Shown here: piece after piece, positions 10,044-18,574 of the stretch
Position numbering within the stretch: position 1 is the first letter of the stretch
How the letters are laid out: every line of letters begins with the position of its first letter
Assembly: GCA_026770575.1 (NCBI GenBank)
Contig: MU657220.1
Span: forward strand, 111,526 to 136,933
DNA length: 25,408 bases
Direction of reading: 5' to 3'
DNA from: Pelagophyceae sp. CCMP2097
Taxonomy: Eukaryota > Sar > Pelagophyceae
The notes under the pieces: model-generated
Seen by the model: only the letters and a program-made list of their open reading frames with translations
What the model was told of the DNA's origin: nothing
Databases searched by the model: none
Translations under genes and position numbers: made by a program

Positions 10044-10830
10044 ATGTTCGACGAGTCGTCGGACGAGGACGAGGCGTCTGCGCCGCGCGTCGACGAGGCC
10101 GCCGAGGCGCGGGACGACGCCGCCGCGGCCCCAAAGGACGTTGCGGCGCCCACGCCTCCGAAAGCTGAGGCGCTCACGACGGCCTTGCCGTCCGCCTTTG
10201 CCGTGCTCCAGCGCGACGTGCCCTCGTGCGTTCTTTGCAGACGCGGAGGCATCTTCGCAACAGCGAGCATCCGTCTTCGCAAAGCAAGGGCTTGATTCTT
10301 GACAGGTTCTAGACAAAGCCATACTAGGTTCATCAAGCGAAAGGTCGACAAGATCGTCGACGAGGTCGACGTTCCGCCCGCGAGCAGGACCGCCGTCGCG
10401 GGCGTGCGTCGAGCCCTTTGAAAAGGGCCGTTTCCCGCTTTTACGTTTGAACAAGCCTTTCGACGTAGGCGGCCTTCTCTTCGCAGCGCGCCCAGTCTCT
10501 CGCCGAGCAGGAGCGCGAGGGCCTTCTACACGCGGCGCAGTGCAAGGCCTCGATGGACGTCGTGCGGGCAAGGCAAAATGAAAGGCAAGAGGAAAAAGCG
10601 CAGAAACCGGCGTGAGTGACCCTTCTTTGGGGCATTCTCGCACTTTGAGGCCCGGGTCATTCTCGCACTTTGACGCGCCTTTAAACCCGCTCGCCCGCAG
10701 GTACGAGCGCGAATCGATGCACGGTCAGAAGATCGCCATCTCCGTCGGGCCCTGCTCGCTGCCGGCGACGATGCGAACCACGTACTCGGAAATCCCGTCA
10801 AAGAAGGCCAAGTTCAGAGGCGACATCTAG
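10044..10830 (+). CDS. Small acidic-to-basic protein of unknown function, ~4 exons
   Basis: Exon 1 starts at ATG 10044 (MFDESSDEDEAS, strongly acidic, then Ala/Pro-rich, ending near ALPSAFAVL); its donor could not be fixed. Exon 2 begins near 10306 and reads TRFIKRKVDKIVDEVDVPP to about 10394. Exon 3 is 10487-10611, a charged helix (SLAEQEREGLL, RARQNERQEEKAQK), with donor GTGAGT. Exon 4 is 10701-10830 (SMHGQKIAISVGPCSLPATM, ending KKAKFRGDI, stop TAG). Exons 2, 3 and 4 join in phase. An acidic head and a Lys/Arg-rich tail suggest a nuclear or RNA-associated protein, but no family is recognised. It is divergent from the SNARE gene. The intron before exon 4 carries a 16-bp direct repeat. Confidence 0.6.
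10633..10673 (+). repeat. 16-bp direct repeat in an intron
   Basis: CATTCTCGCACTTTGA occurs at 10633-10648 and again at 10658-10673 (period 25), inside the intron 10612-10700 and just upstream of the acceptor GCCCGCAG. Confidence 0.92.
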
Positions 10831-11362
10831 ATACGCCCAGTGAGCCGGCTAGGATACCTTCTTAAAGCGAAGACCTCGCTCTCGGCTCCACTGCAGGATG
10901 TTCGTCGTGGCTCTGTCCGTCGCGCCCAATAGGCGAACCTCGCCGAAAACAGCCCAAGAAGGCCCGTCGAGGGTGGAGTCGACCCGCATGCACGGGAAGG
11001 GGTACTACGTTGCCCTTTCCAGAAGCAAGAGGAGTCTGTGGCCGCCATCGTGTCCAGGACGCCCTCTGCACGAGCGCCAGCGCGCATGTTCTTCAAACGC
11101 CGCGATACAGTCTTGCGGAAGCCCCTCTGCGAGCTTCCCTCGAAAACGCCGAGCCGACGGGGAAAGACGCTCTTTTAAAGCTAACGCGCGCCGCTCGCAT
11201 CCAACTCGACGGAGGCACCCCAGTTAATCTTGCGGGGAGGGCTGTGCCTTCTCGGGCGTCAGTGCGGGAGCTGTTTTTCCATTTTCGCGCGAGACGAACC
11301 TTCAGTACGATAGTAATGGCGGCGGCGCTGGGTTCGGTTTTTCTTTGTTGGGGGGGGGGTCA
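10831..11362. other. No supported gene up to the assembly gap
   Basis: Short open frames lie on both strands (for example plus 10898-11227 and minus 10827-11096), but they overlap one another and none shows a domain or convincing splice signals. A segment containing LTRAARIQLDGGTPVNLAGR (about 11189-11248) looks somewhat protein-like and could be an exon of a gene lost in the gap. The stretch ends in a G10 run immediately before the Ns. Confidence 0.4.
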
Positions 11363-12222
11363 NNNNNNNNNNNNNNNNNNNNNNNNNNNNNNNNNNNNNN
11401 NNNNNNNNNNNNNNNNNNNNNNNNNNNNNNNNNNNNNNNNNNNNNNNNNNNNNNNNNNNNNNNNNNNNNNNNNNNNNNNNNNNNNNNNNNNNNNNNNNNN
11501 NNNNNNNNNNNNNNNNNNNNNNNNNNNNNNNNNNNNNNNNNNNNNNNNNNNNNNNNNNNNNNNNNNNNNNNNNNNNNNNNNNNNNNNNNNNNNNNNNNNN
11601 NNNNNNNNNNNNNNNNNNNNNNNNNNNNNNNNNNNNNNNNNNNNNNNNNNNNNNNNNNNNNNNNNNNNNNNNNNNNNNNNNNNNNNNNNNNNNNNNNNNN
11701 NNNNNNNNNNNNNNNNNNNNNNNNNNNNNNNNNNNNNNNNNNNNNNNNNNNNNNNNNNNNNNNNNNNNNNNNNNNNNNNNNNNNNNNNNNNNNNNNNNNN
11801 NNNNNNNNNNNNNNNNNNNNNNNNNNNNNNNNNNNNNNNNNNNNNNNNNNNNNNNNNNNNNNNNNNNNNNNNNNNNNNNNNNNNNNNNNNNNNNNNNNNN
11901 NNNNNNNNNNNNNNNNNNNNNNNNNNNNNNNNNNNNNNNNNNNNNNNNNNNNNNNNNNNNNNNNNNNNNNNNNNNNNNNNNNNNNNNNNNNNNNNNNNNN
12001 NNNNNNNNNNNNNNNNNNNNNNNNNNNNNNNNNNNNNNNNNNNNNNNNNNNNNNNNNNNNNNNNNNNNNNNNNNNNNNNNNNNNNNNNNNNNNNNNNNNN
12101 NNNNNNNNNNNNNNNNNNNNNNNNNNNNNNNNNNNNNNNNNNNNNNNNNNNNNNNNNNNNNNNNNNNNNNNNNNNNNNNNNNNNNNNNNNNNNNNNNNNN
12201 NNNNNNNNNNNNNNNNNNNNNN
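11363..12222. other. Assembly gap (860 N)
   Basis: The run of N is continuous and is bordered on the left by GTTGGGGGGGGGGTCA, a homopolymer that commonly breaks assemblies. Open frames reported across it are artefacts. Any gene spanning it is unreadable. Confidence 0.99.
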
Positions 12223-12509
12223 TGGCGAGGGGAGTTATCGAGGAAAACGCGATTTAGTGTTGGAGCGGTTTCAGTGATCTGGGCGCGACCCGCGCGAGCG
12301 TGCGCACACGCACAGCCAAAAACTCGTTTTGGAAAAAAAAAGGGGAAACGTCAATTGGAAACGTGCCCTTTTTTGTTCAATTCCTACTTGCCCCGGGTCC
12401 TCCCACGACGAGTACGACGATTTTTACAGCGGCGTTTGGACGGTTCGATCGGGCTCGCCAAGATCTACACCGTAGGCCAGCTAACTCGGATTTGATTTGC
12501 TGGTAGTTG

Positions 12510-12573
12510 AGGACCCGAAGGGTCCTTTGCCGTTTAATCAACGTCAGTTTACGGCAAGGGCCCTTCGGGTCCT
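12510..12573 (+). repeat. Long imperfect hairpin
   Basis: The left arm reads AGGACCCGAAGGGTCCTTTG and continues CCGTTTA; the right arm is its near-exact reverse complement (TTTACGGCAAGGG then CCCTTCGGGTCCT). This gives a stem of about 25 bp with one or two mismatches and a loop of about 12-15 nt. The first 15 bases of the left arm (GGACCCGAAGGGTCC) are themselves a near-palindrome. Confidence 0.9.
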
Positions 12574-12600
12574 TTGATTGAAGGATTACCAGGGGCAATT

Positions 12601-12641
12601 TTGTCTGTCTGTCCGTCCGTCCTTCTGTCCGTCCGTCCACG
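12601..12641 (+). repeat. TGTC/CGTC tetranucleotide microsatellite
   Basis: TTGTCTGTCTGTCCGTCCG and the following CTTCTGTCCGTCCGTCC form about ten degenerate tetranucleotide units. Confidence 0.95.
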
Positions 12642-12693
12642 GTTAAATCCGCGAGGTTCCACCTGTGGGGAGGAAAGGGTAGCAACTCGGCCG

Positions 12694-12804
12694 ATTCAGC
12701 GATTGGTGGTTCATGCGATCGCTAAATTGGGAATCATTGGAATCATGATAGAAGGAGAAGGTGGTCACAGGTTCAAACCTGGTCGGCCGCAAAATTCAGC
12801 GATT
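12694..12804 (+). other. tRNA-like T-arm flanked by 11-bp direct repeats (possible SINE remnant)
   Basis: ATTCAGCGATT occurs at 12694-12704 and exactly 100 bp later at 12794-12804. Just inside the right copy is CACAGGTTCAAACCTG, which matches a tRNA T-arm and the Pol III B box (GGTTCRANNCC). It is followed by CGGCCGCA, which pairs imperfectly (six of seven, one a G-T) with GCGATCG at about 12715. No good anticodon arm or A box is seen, so this is not called a functional tRNA. A tRNA-derived retroposon with target-site duplications is the best reading. Confidence 0.4.
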
Positions 12805-13035
12805 AGTTTAAATGATTTAATTATTTACGTGGGCATTGCAATGGGATTTGGCTGTATTCTCCGGGTCCTCCGTGTGCCTCCGGCGCGCTCTTGTAATAAT
12901 GTTGCATTTCTATTTGCCCCAGCTGCAGCTTCCAATTACTCTGCAATTCTGTGTGTAAGGTAATTACCCAGCAATTACTGTAATTACCAGACCCCTAAAT
13001 CCTTTAGACCTTAATTACCCACCTAGGAAGCCCCT

Positions 13036-13203
13036 CCCCCTATTGGATTCTGCTCCCTATTGGATACGGAATGGCCAATGAGAGGGCTTGAAAATGCAAT
13101 TTGTTCAGAAAAAGCATTTATGCACCAATCCAAGAGCTTAAAAAGTGTGAAAAGTTCAGAAGAAAGTTGGAATCCAATAGGGGATCCCGAATCCAATAGG
13201 GGA
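13036..13203 (+). repeat. Nested inverted repeat, MITE-like
   Basis: CCCTATTGGATTC/CCCTATTGGATA appear in tandem at about 13037-13066. The reverse complement GAATCCAATAGGGG appears twice in tandem at about 13169-13203. The two ~34-bp arms pair across a ~100-bp AT-rich loop that contains no coding frame of note. This is the form of a short non-autonomous hairpin element. No clear target-site duplication was identified. Confidence 0.8.
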
Positions 13204-13553
13204 AAGGACCGTAATGGCCCGCTGGGGGCAAAAGGGGATTCACCGGATCATTATCCTTGGAGGTGATTGTGGGGCCCGGTATATATACCGCAACGAGGAC
13301 TTCCTAGATTGCACAAATCCTCTGAAGGCATGGCGTTATCGCCAAAAAACAAAAAAAGGTAAACGCTACAATTGTAGGCTGCCACAACCGATCCGTTGAA
13401 CGGATCTTTTTGTGGTGTGTATTTACGAAAAGGTTGCCCCGGGTCTCCCCCGAAAAAGTTTTTTTTTTGAATGCGTCTGTTCCAAGTACTTTGAGGCCTG
13501 ATGCAGTGATGCACGTCCTATAAGGCCTGCTATAAGGCCCGATGAGCGCCGCC

Positions 13554-14376
13554 ATGGGCTCCCGCAGGGTTTCTTCCGGGCCGCGGCGCGAACGGCGCGC
13601 CGCGAGGGGATCACCCACAAGAAACGCCTCGAGGTGGCGGCCAAGGGAGCCGCGGAAAAGCGGTCCGCGGGCGACGCCGCGGCGACCGCGACTGCGGCGG
13701 CCAAGGCAGCGACTGCGACGACCTTGGCCGTCGCGCTCGTAGCAACGGCTAAGTGGACGACTTGGCCGCCGGAGGGTGCGACCGTCGCTGCGCTGAAAAT
13801 TCAACTCGCGCACCACGGTGCTGTCGCAAAGCACGGCGAGCGCCTTAAGATCAACTGCGACGCCGCCGGCGCCTTTGTGACGGAGGCCGCTTTGACGGCG
13901 CTCGGCTCGATCGAGTCTAAGGCGCAAGTCGCGGGCCTCTTGAAGCTCATCTTGACGGACGATCTCGTCGTGATACGAGAAGGGTCGACTCTGATGCTGC
14001 GGCGCCGCGAGATTACGTCGGTCGCGTCGTCGCCCGAGCCCCGCCGCCGCCGTCGCCTTTACTCGGCCCGACCCCGGCGCGACCGCTTGAAGCGACATCG
14101 GCGGCGGAACGCGCGCTGTTGCCGCCGTTACCGCCGGCCGGCCAGTCGACGACTCGACGCCGACGCAAGGTGCAGATCGACAAGCAGCAGAACGACAAGC
14201 CGGCCAAACGGCGCGTGACGATCTCGGTCGGCGGCGCCGAGTCACCGGCGGCGGCGCCACTCGTGCGCGTCAGCGACGTCACGGCGGCGAAAAGAAAAGT
14301 GCCCGCCGACGAATCCTCGGCGAATTCTTCGAGGCCGACGCGGCAGCGGCATGCTCCGCGGGTCGTGGATGTGTGA
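13554..14376 (+). pseudogene. Frame-disrupted gene for a basic, NLS-like protein inside the TIR element
   Basis: A perfect start context (GCCGCCATGG) occurs at 13556. The coding-like reading then lies in two other frames. From about 13569 to 14010 it contains GITHKKRLEVAAK, ALKIQLAHHGAVAKHGERLK and IESKAQVAGLLKLILTDDL. From about 14020 to the stop at 14374-14376 it contains LEATSAAERALLPPLPPAG, a basic cluster RRRRKVQIDKQQNDKPAKRR and RVTISVGGAESPAAAPLVRV. No GT-AG intron of reasonable size bridges the second switch, near 14010-14045. Either the gene has frameshifts (pseudogene), or the assembly has indels, or a splice is missed. The compact helical core plus basic tail resembles DNA-binding proteins in general; no family is recognised. 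Confidence 0.5.
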
Positions 14377-14471
14377 ATGAGTAATCAAACTGTTTTTAGT
14401 GCTCTGCAGCCTCTGCTATAGCCAGAATCGTCGACTGCTTTTGTATGGAGTCCCATTTGCAAACGCGTCGT

Positions 14472-14548
14472 GGGAAGTCCACAATTCCGGCGCGGATCGA
14501 CGCAACACATGGTGGGCGACCGCCCTGCCATAGAATTGTGGACTTCCC
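14472..14548 (+). repeat. 16-bp perfect inverted repeat in the distal half of the TIR element
   Basis: GGGAAGTCCACAATTC (14472-14487) is exactly complementary to GAATTGTGGACTTCCC (14533-14548) with a 45-nt loop. It lies downstream of the inner gene's stop codon, in a stretch (14377-14804) with no other coding signal. Confidence 0.93.
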
Positions 14549-14915
14549 GGGCAGGAATGCAAAGTTCTCACGCTGCCAAGCAACAAACTTTGCCGACCCA
14601 ATGTATACGATAGAGGCATGCGCTTCGAAAACCCTTGTGCAGGCCCATCAAGGAGGACCCCAACCGCGCGTGGCCAAACTCCTAGCCGATTCTGTCAGCA
14701 GCGCGAGGAGCGCGGACGTGCCCAATGTGGACTGTTCCGGGACCCGCAAGAAGAAAGGAGAGAGAGAAGGGGAGAGTAAAAACGTAAACACACACCATAT
14801 TTTGTCCGTTCAACGGATCGGTTGTGGCAGCCTATAAACGCGGAAACTTCCCCGCGCCGCGCCGCACGAACGTGCACCGCGCAGTCTGAGCGACGGCCGC
14901 GCCACACCGGCCGCC

Positions 14916-17704
14916 ATGGCGCGTGTGGCGGTGTCGTTTGGCGCGGGGAGTTTGGGCATGGCCGTCGGGCAGCGAGAGAGCGACGGCGCTGCTGTCGTCG
15001 TGACCGTTAAAGCAGACGGGCCCGCGCACCTCGCTGGCGTCCTCGCGGGCATGATCATCCAATACGCCGGCGGCATGCCGATTCACGACTACGCCGACTT
15101 CGTTGAAAGACTCCCGACGCTCCAAAGGTACAAAGGCCCGAATCCGAAAAGGGCCCTTTGCCACATCCCCGCGAAGAGGCGCCCGACGCCAAAGGCTAGG
15201 CCCGTGACGCTGGGCTTCTTCGTCGAAGCGGCGGACGAAGACGACGTTTCTGACGAAGGCTGGGAAGACGGCGGCGCCGACGGTACTGCCACTGAAGGCG
15301 TCGACGCTTCTGACGCCGACGCCACCAAACAAGCGGCCGACGCCACCCCCGACTGCGACGCCACCGACCGCGACGACGCGCCCGAAGCAGCTTTGTTGTT
15401 TCGCGACGACGCACCCGCGGCGCGCGCGGCTCGACCACCGCCACCGCCGCCGCGCGACGTGCCACCGCCGCCGCGGCCCGCGGCCCCACCGCCGCCGCCG
15501 CCGCCGGCCGGCGGCACGACGATGTCGCCACCGCCGCCGCCACCGCCGTCACCGGCCGCCGGCGCGGCGCTGTCGCCTCCGCCGCCGCCGCCGTCGCCGG
15601 CATCGGCGCTGTCGCCGCGGGCTTCTCCGCCGTCGCCGCGGGCTTCTCCGCCGTCGGCCGCGGACTTTGCTTCTCCACGAACGGCTGCCCTCCGTTCCTC
15701 CGCGACCGTCTCCGTCGCCGTGATTCCCCGCGTCGTCACAGCATAGCAGCAGTGCCGGGGCCTCTTGGTCGGAGTGTCTTTTGGAGGCTGCAAAGTTGAT
15801 TGTTGCCCCCCATCAGAGGCAATCTAGGCCAAGTGGGACGCCGTCCGGTCGTCGCACGCGGCGCACGAGCTGGCGGCGCGGCAGAGCGTGCGAAACGAGC
15901 TGGCGGCGGATCTGGAGCAGCACGAGCTGGCGGCGCGGGGGGGTGTGAGCGGCCGGCGTCTTGAGGCAAACTTTTGCAAAGTCGGCAAAAGAACCGTCGC
16001 GCAAACCCGGCACGGGATCGGCAGAGTCGCACAGGATTGGCGGAGCCTGGCTCGACTTGCGCCGGGCCCGCGCGCTTGGCACGTCTTTGGTCGGTTGGTC
16101 AAATGCCCCCAAATACCCCAGAATACCAGGTCTCGGAACGGGTAAAATACTTCAATTCCCTCCTCAATCGCGCCATCACCGCCGCCCTCGCCGACGTCGA
16201 CACGCTCGCCGAGACGGACCGGGAGAAGGCCGGCGTGCGTATCTCTCTGGAGGCGGGGCTCTCTACGGCCGCCGAAAAGACCGACGCCGTCGTGCCGTCG
16301 CGGATCGACCGCGTGTAGGCCGCCCGCCTTGAGCGCCGCCTCGCTCTCGAGGTCGTCGCGGCCGAGGACGCTGCGGCGCGACGGGCGCCGCGGCCGACTG
16401 TGGAAAATGTTGCCGGGTGCCCTGAAGAACTCGTGATCCAACTCTTCAGTCCCGCGCTCAACGACCCGGGCCGAGGCGACCACCTCCTTTACGCTCTCGT
16501 CGACGTCTCGCGCCTCGAGGACGTTTCGGCGCGGTGCGACAAGTGGACTCGGTACGAAAAGCCGCTGCGCATTACAAAGGCGGGGAAATACGCCGTCCTG
16601 ACTAAAATGATCCCAGGAGACCGCCAATTTTCTTCAAACGAAATCTTTGCGGACGACACTTCGGAGGCGGCGTTGTTCGCGAGGTGCGACCGCGAGTCCG
16701 CGGTGGTGACGGCGGTTTACGAACTTTCCGTCTCTCCGCCTTGGATGCAATACGAGGGCTGCGACGTCGAACTCGCCTTCGTCCCGACAGTATCCGCGTT
16801 GGGACGACATTTAGTCTGCGGCACGTGCGGCCAAGGCGCGACGGCGGAGCGCAAGCTGTACGCGGCGGGCGAGTATGTGGTTTGTCGAGCGTGCGCTCTT
16901 TCAGGGGCCGGCGTCTTGGTCGACGCGGGGGCGAGGCGCATGTGGCGCGGAGGCCGCGTCATTTTGGGAAACGGTGACGTTTGGAGCGACATGCCTGAGG
17001 GCGACGTCGGCTCTTGACCCTATGTGGAATATAAAGAATCCCCCTCATGCCTCCGAGTCATGTGGAATGTTGCCCTCCAAATACTCCCTCGAAAGGTTCT
17101 CGCAGATGATCCCGCACAACTAGGTTCTCGCAGATGATCACCTTTGTCGGCAACCGCGCCATCCCGCTGCCGGCGTCGCAGGCGCTCCTGACGCAGATCC
17201 TGCGCGTTTTACAGGTGCGTCGTTCACGAGTGCTCTGGCGATGGCTCCACTGCCTTTGAACGCACGCGTGATCACGCACTCTTGATCCTCCGCTGCCAGG
17301 CGCACGCCGGCCTCTCCGTGCGCTTCGAGGGCCACGTCAACTCGAACTGCGGCCTCGACTGCGCCGGTTCGTGTGGCAGACCGCAGAGGATCCTTCCGCA
17401 GCCCGTTTCTAGGTGCTGGGGCGTGCGGGGCTGCGGGCGCCATGTGTCAAAAATGCCCCGGCGGCGCAGTCGGTTTGTCTACGGCCCGGGCGCATGCGGT
17501 CCGAGCGTTCGTGCTCGCGTGTGGCATCGAAAGTGATCGGCTCTACGCCCAAGGCTTTGTCAGCAGCCCGCGTCTTTGATTGCGGAGGGACTGCACCGGC
17601 TCCAAGTTGAAATTTAGGCGGGCACGCGCAGGCTGACGGACACGATCGACGAGGCGACGGGGCACGTGAACCGAAGGGTAGAAGTGCACACGCTGCTCAG
17701 CTAG
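14916..17704 (+). CDS. PDZ - Pro-rich - coiled-coil - zinc-site - OmpA-like protein
   Basis: The eight-exon model is 14916-15719, 15828-15942, 16122-16234, 16319-17005, 17134-17214, 17300-17366, 17413-17558 and 17618-17704. All phases agree (699 residues). Residues 1 to about 105 form a PDZ domain: SLGM replaces the GLGF carboxylate loop, and DGPAHLAGVLAGMIIQYAGG is typical of the core. A 51-nt in-frame intron at 15128-15178 is possible there. An acidic stretch and a polyproline region (PPPPPP blocks, SPRASPP repeats) follow to about 268, then a coiled coil (HELAARQSVRNELAADLEQ). Four cysteines, C511, C514, C533 and C536 (CGTC, CRAC), suggest a zinc ribbon. Residues about 574-699 are OmpA-like: LSVRFEGHVNSN, GLSTARAHAVRAFVLACGI, RLYAQGF and the C-terminal NRRVEV. 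OmpA-like domains bind peptidoglycan in bacteria; the ligand in algae is unknown. PDZ and Pro-rich parts suggest an adaptor. Start chosen at CCGCCATGG. Confidence 0.78.
17094..17139 (+). repeat. 18-bp duplication carrying a 3' splice site
   Basis: AGGTTCTCGCAGATGATC occurs at 17094-17111 and 17122-17139 (period 28). Both contain TTCTCGCAG followed by ATGATC. Use of the second keeps the OmpA frame open (ATG ATC ACC TTT...). Use of the first gives ATGATCCCGCACAAC and then an immediate TAG. Confidence 0.93.
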
Positions 17705-18574
17705 GCCAGGCAGGGAAAGCACTACTGTAGGCCTCTCGAGAGGTCATTTAAGGACATCTCTTTGAGGATGGGGCGGGCACGCGGGGCTCCGGGGACTCGC
17801 ACGTCGCAAGTGGCCCCGAGCCGATAAGGGCCCCCGTAGGGGCTAACCCCAAGGATTTGGTCTGTAACCACTAGAGAACGTTCCTGGGAACGTTCCTGGG
17901 AGGTGTATTTTTTTGGTCGATTTGGTCCCTGTCGTTGCTCTACGAGACTACGACCGTCGGGGCCGGGTTGATTTTGTCCGCAATTTGCCCGCACGCCTTG
18001 GGAAGGATTTTCAGAGGCGAAGTGGACGCTTCCAAAGGCATTCCGGCCAGCCCGGGGTTGTGCTTGCAACGACAGTGGGTGCACCCAGCCTCGACGTATA
18101 ATGTTGTATTGAAGTGTGAGACAGTGTCGAGTGCGAGACCACATTGGATGCATGGGTGACGCCTGCCTCGAGTCGGCTACGGCGGGGGCTCACACTCGAC
18201 CGGGTCCCTCCCCGGCCTCTGCGGCGCCGACCGCGAGAAGCCACCGGCGGCCCTATACGAGCGCCGACGGGGCTCTGGAAGCGCGTCTCGGGCAGGCTCC
18301 TCTCCTCGATAGTTACCGACGGAAGTTCCCGACGCAAGATCCTCCCTGGCTCCCGGGTCCCGACGTCGAGGCGCAGAGGCGGAGAGCACGGCGCGCCGGC
18401 CTGCGCCGCCGCCCCGGACGGCTGCGGAGTCTATCCCGGGAAGGGGCCTCGCTGTCTCCTTTTCATAAAAAGTTCCACAGAAAACGAAAACAACCGTTTC
18501 CGCTTGCCTCGAGACAAAGCAGCGGCTCTCCGAGGCGCGTTCCGTGAAGCCCGTCGACGCGCGTCGACGCGCGC
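17705..18574. other. Intergenic region with palindromes; no firm gene
   Basis: At 17828-17843 is a relative of the terminal palindrome of the half-kilobase repeat (GGGCCCCCGTAGGGGC). At about 17876-17902, GAACGTTCCTGG occurs twice in tandem. TGGGTGCACCCA (about 18077-18088) is a perfect palindrome. Overlapping frames at 18116-18578 (about 144 residues each) and minus 17722-18153 are open but have no domain. The one at 18116 shares a frame with the downstream gene but meets a TGA at 18545, so it could at most be a spliced 5' exon. An AT-richer patch around 18460-18510 may belong to the downstream promoter. Confidence 0.45.

Larger units (their letters stand above)
12223..13374. other. AT-rich, repeat-dense intergenic island
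   Basis: Base composition drops sharply relative to the genes on either side. The stretch holds a long hairpin, a TGTC/CGTC microsatellite, a tRNA-like T-arm between direct repeats, clustered TAATTACC motifs (about 12958-13021) and a nested inverted repeat, each listed separately. The palindrome GGTATATATACC lies at about 13279-13290. No reading frame shows coding character. Confidence 0.6.
13375..14834 (+). mobile_element. 1.46-kb element with perfect 30-bp TIRs and TA ends
   Basis: The 30 bases 13375-13404 (starting TAGGCTGCCACAACCGATCC) are the exact reverse complement of 14805-14834. Similarity continues inward about 23 bp more (TGGTGTGTATTTACG versus TGGTGTGTGTTTACG). Both outer ends carry TA, consistent with a TA target-site duplication (as in Tc1/mariner-type or similar cut-and-paste elements), although TA could also be part of the TIR. 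Inside is one damaged gene for a basic protein (13554-14376) and no recognisable transposase. It is therefore probably non-autonomous, with a captured or cargo gene. The TIR itself contains the palindrome GATCCGTTGAACGGATC. It lies 81 bp upstream of the PDZ/OmpA gene's ATG and so may contribute to that promoter. Confidence 0.75.

Noticed and set aside
9686..10643. Minus-strand frames across the divergent promoter and the gene at 10044
   Set aside because: They overlap exons of the plus-strand gene that have good GTGAGT and GCAG splice sites and joined phases; no domain is seen.
11010..12277. Open frames spanning the N gap
   Set aside because: They consist mostly of unknown residues and have no real content across the gap.
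12715..12791. Functional tRNA gene
   Set aside because: Only the T-arm and a partial acceptor stem are tRNA-like; D-arm and anticodon arm do not fold convincingly.
16316..16318. Premature amber stop in the PDZ/OmpA gene
   Set aside because: It coincides with the acceptor of an 84-nt intron with a GTGCGT donor used elsewhere in the window and with matching phase, so splicing is the simpler explanation.
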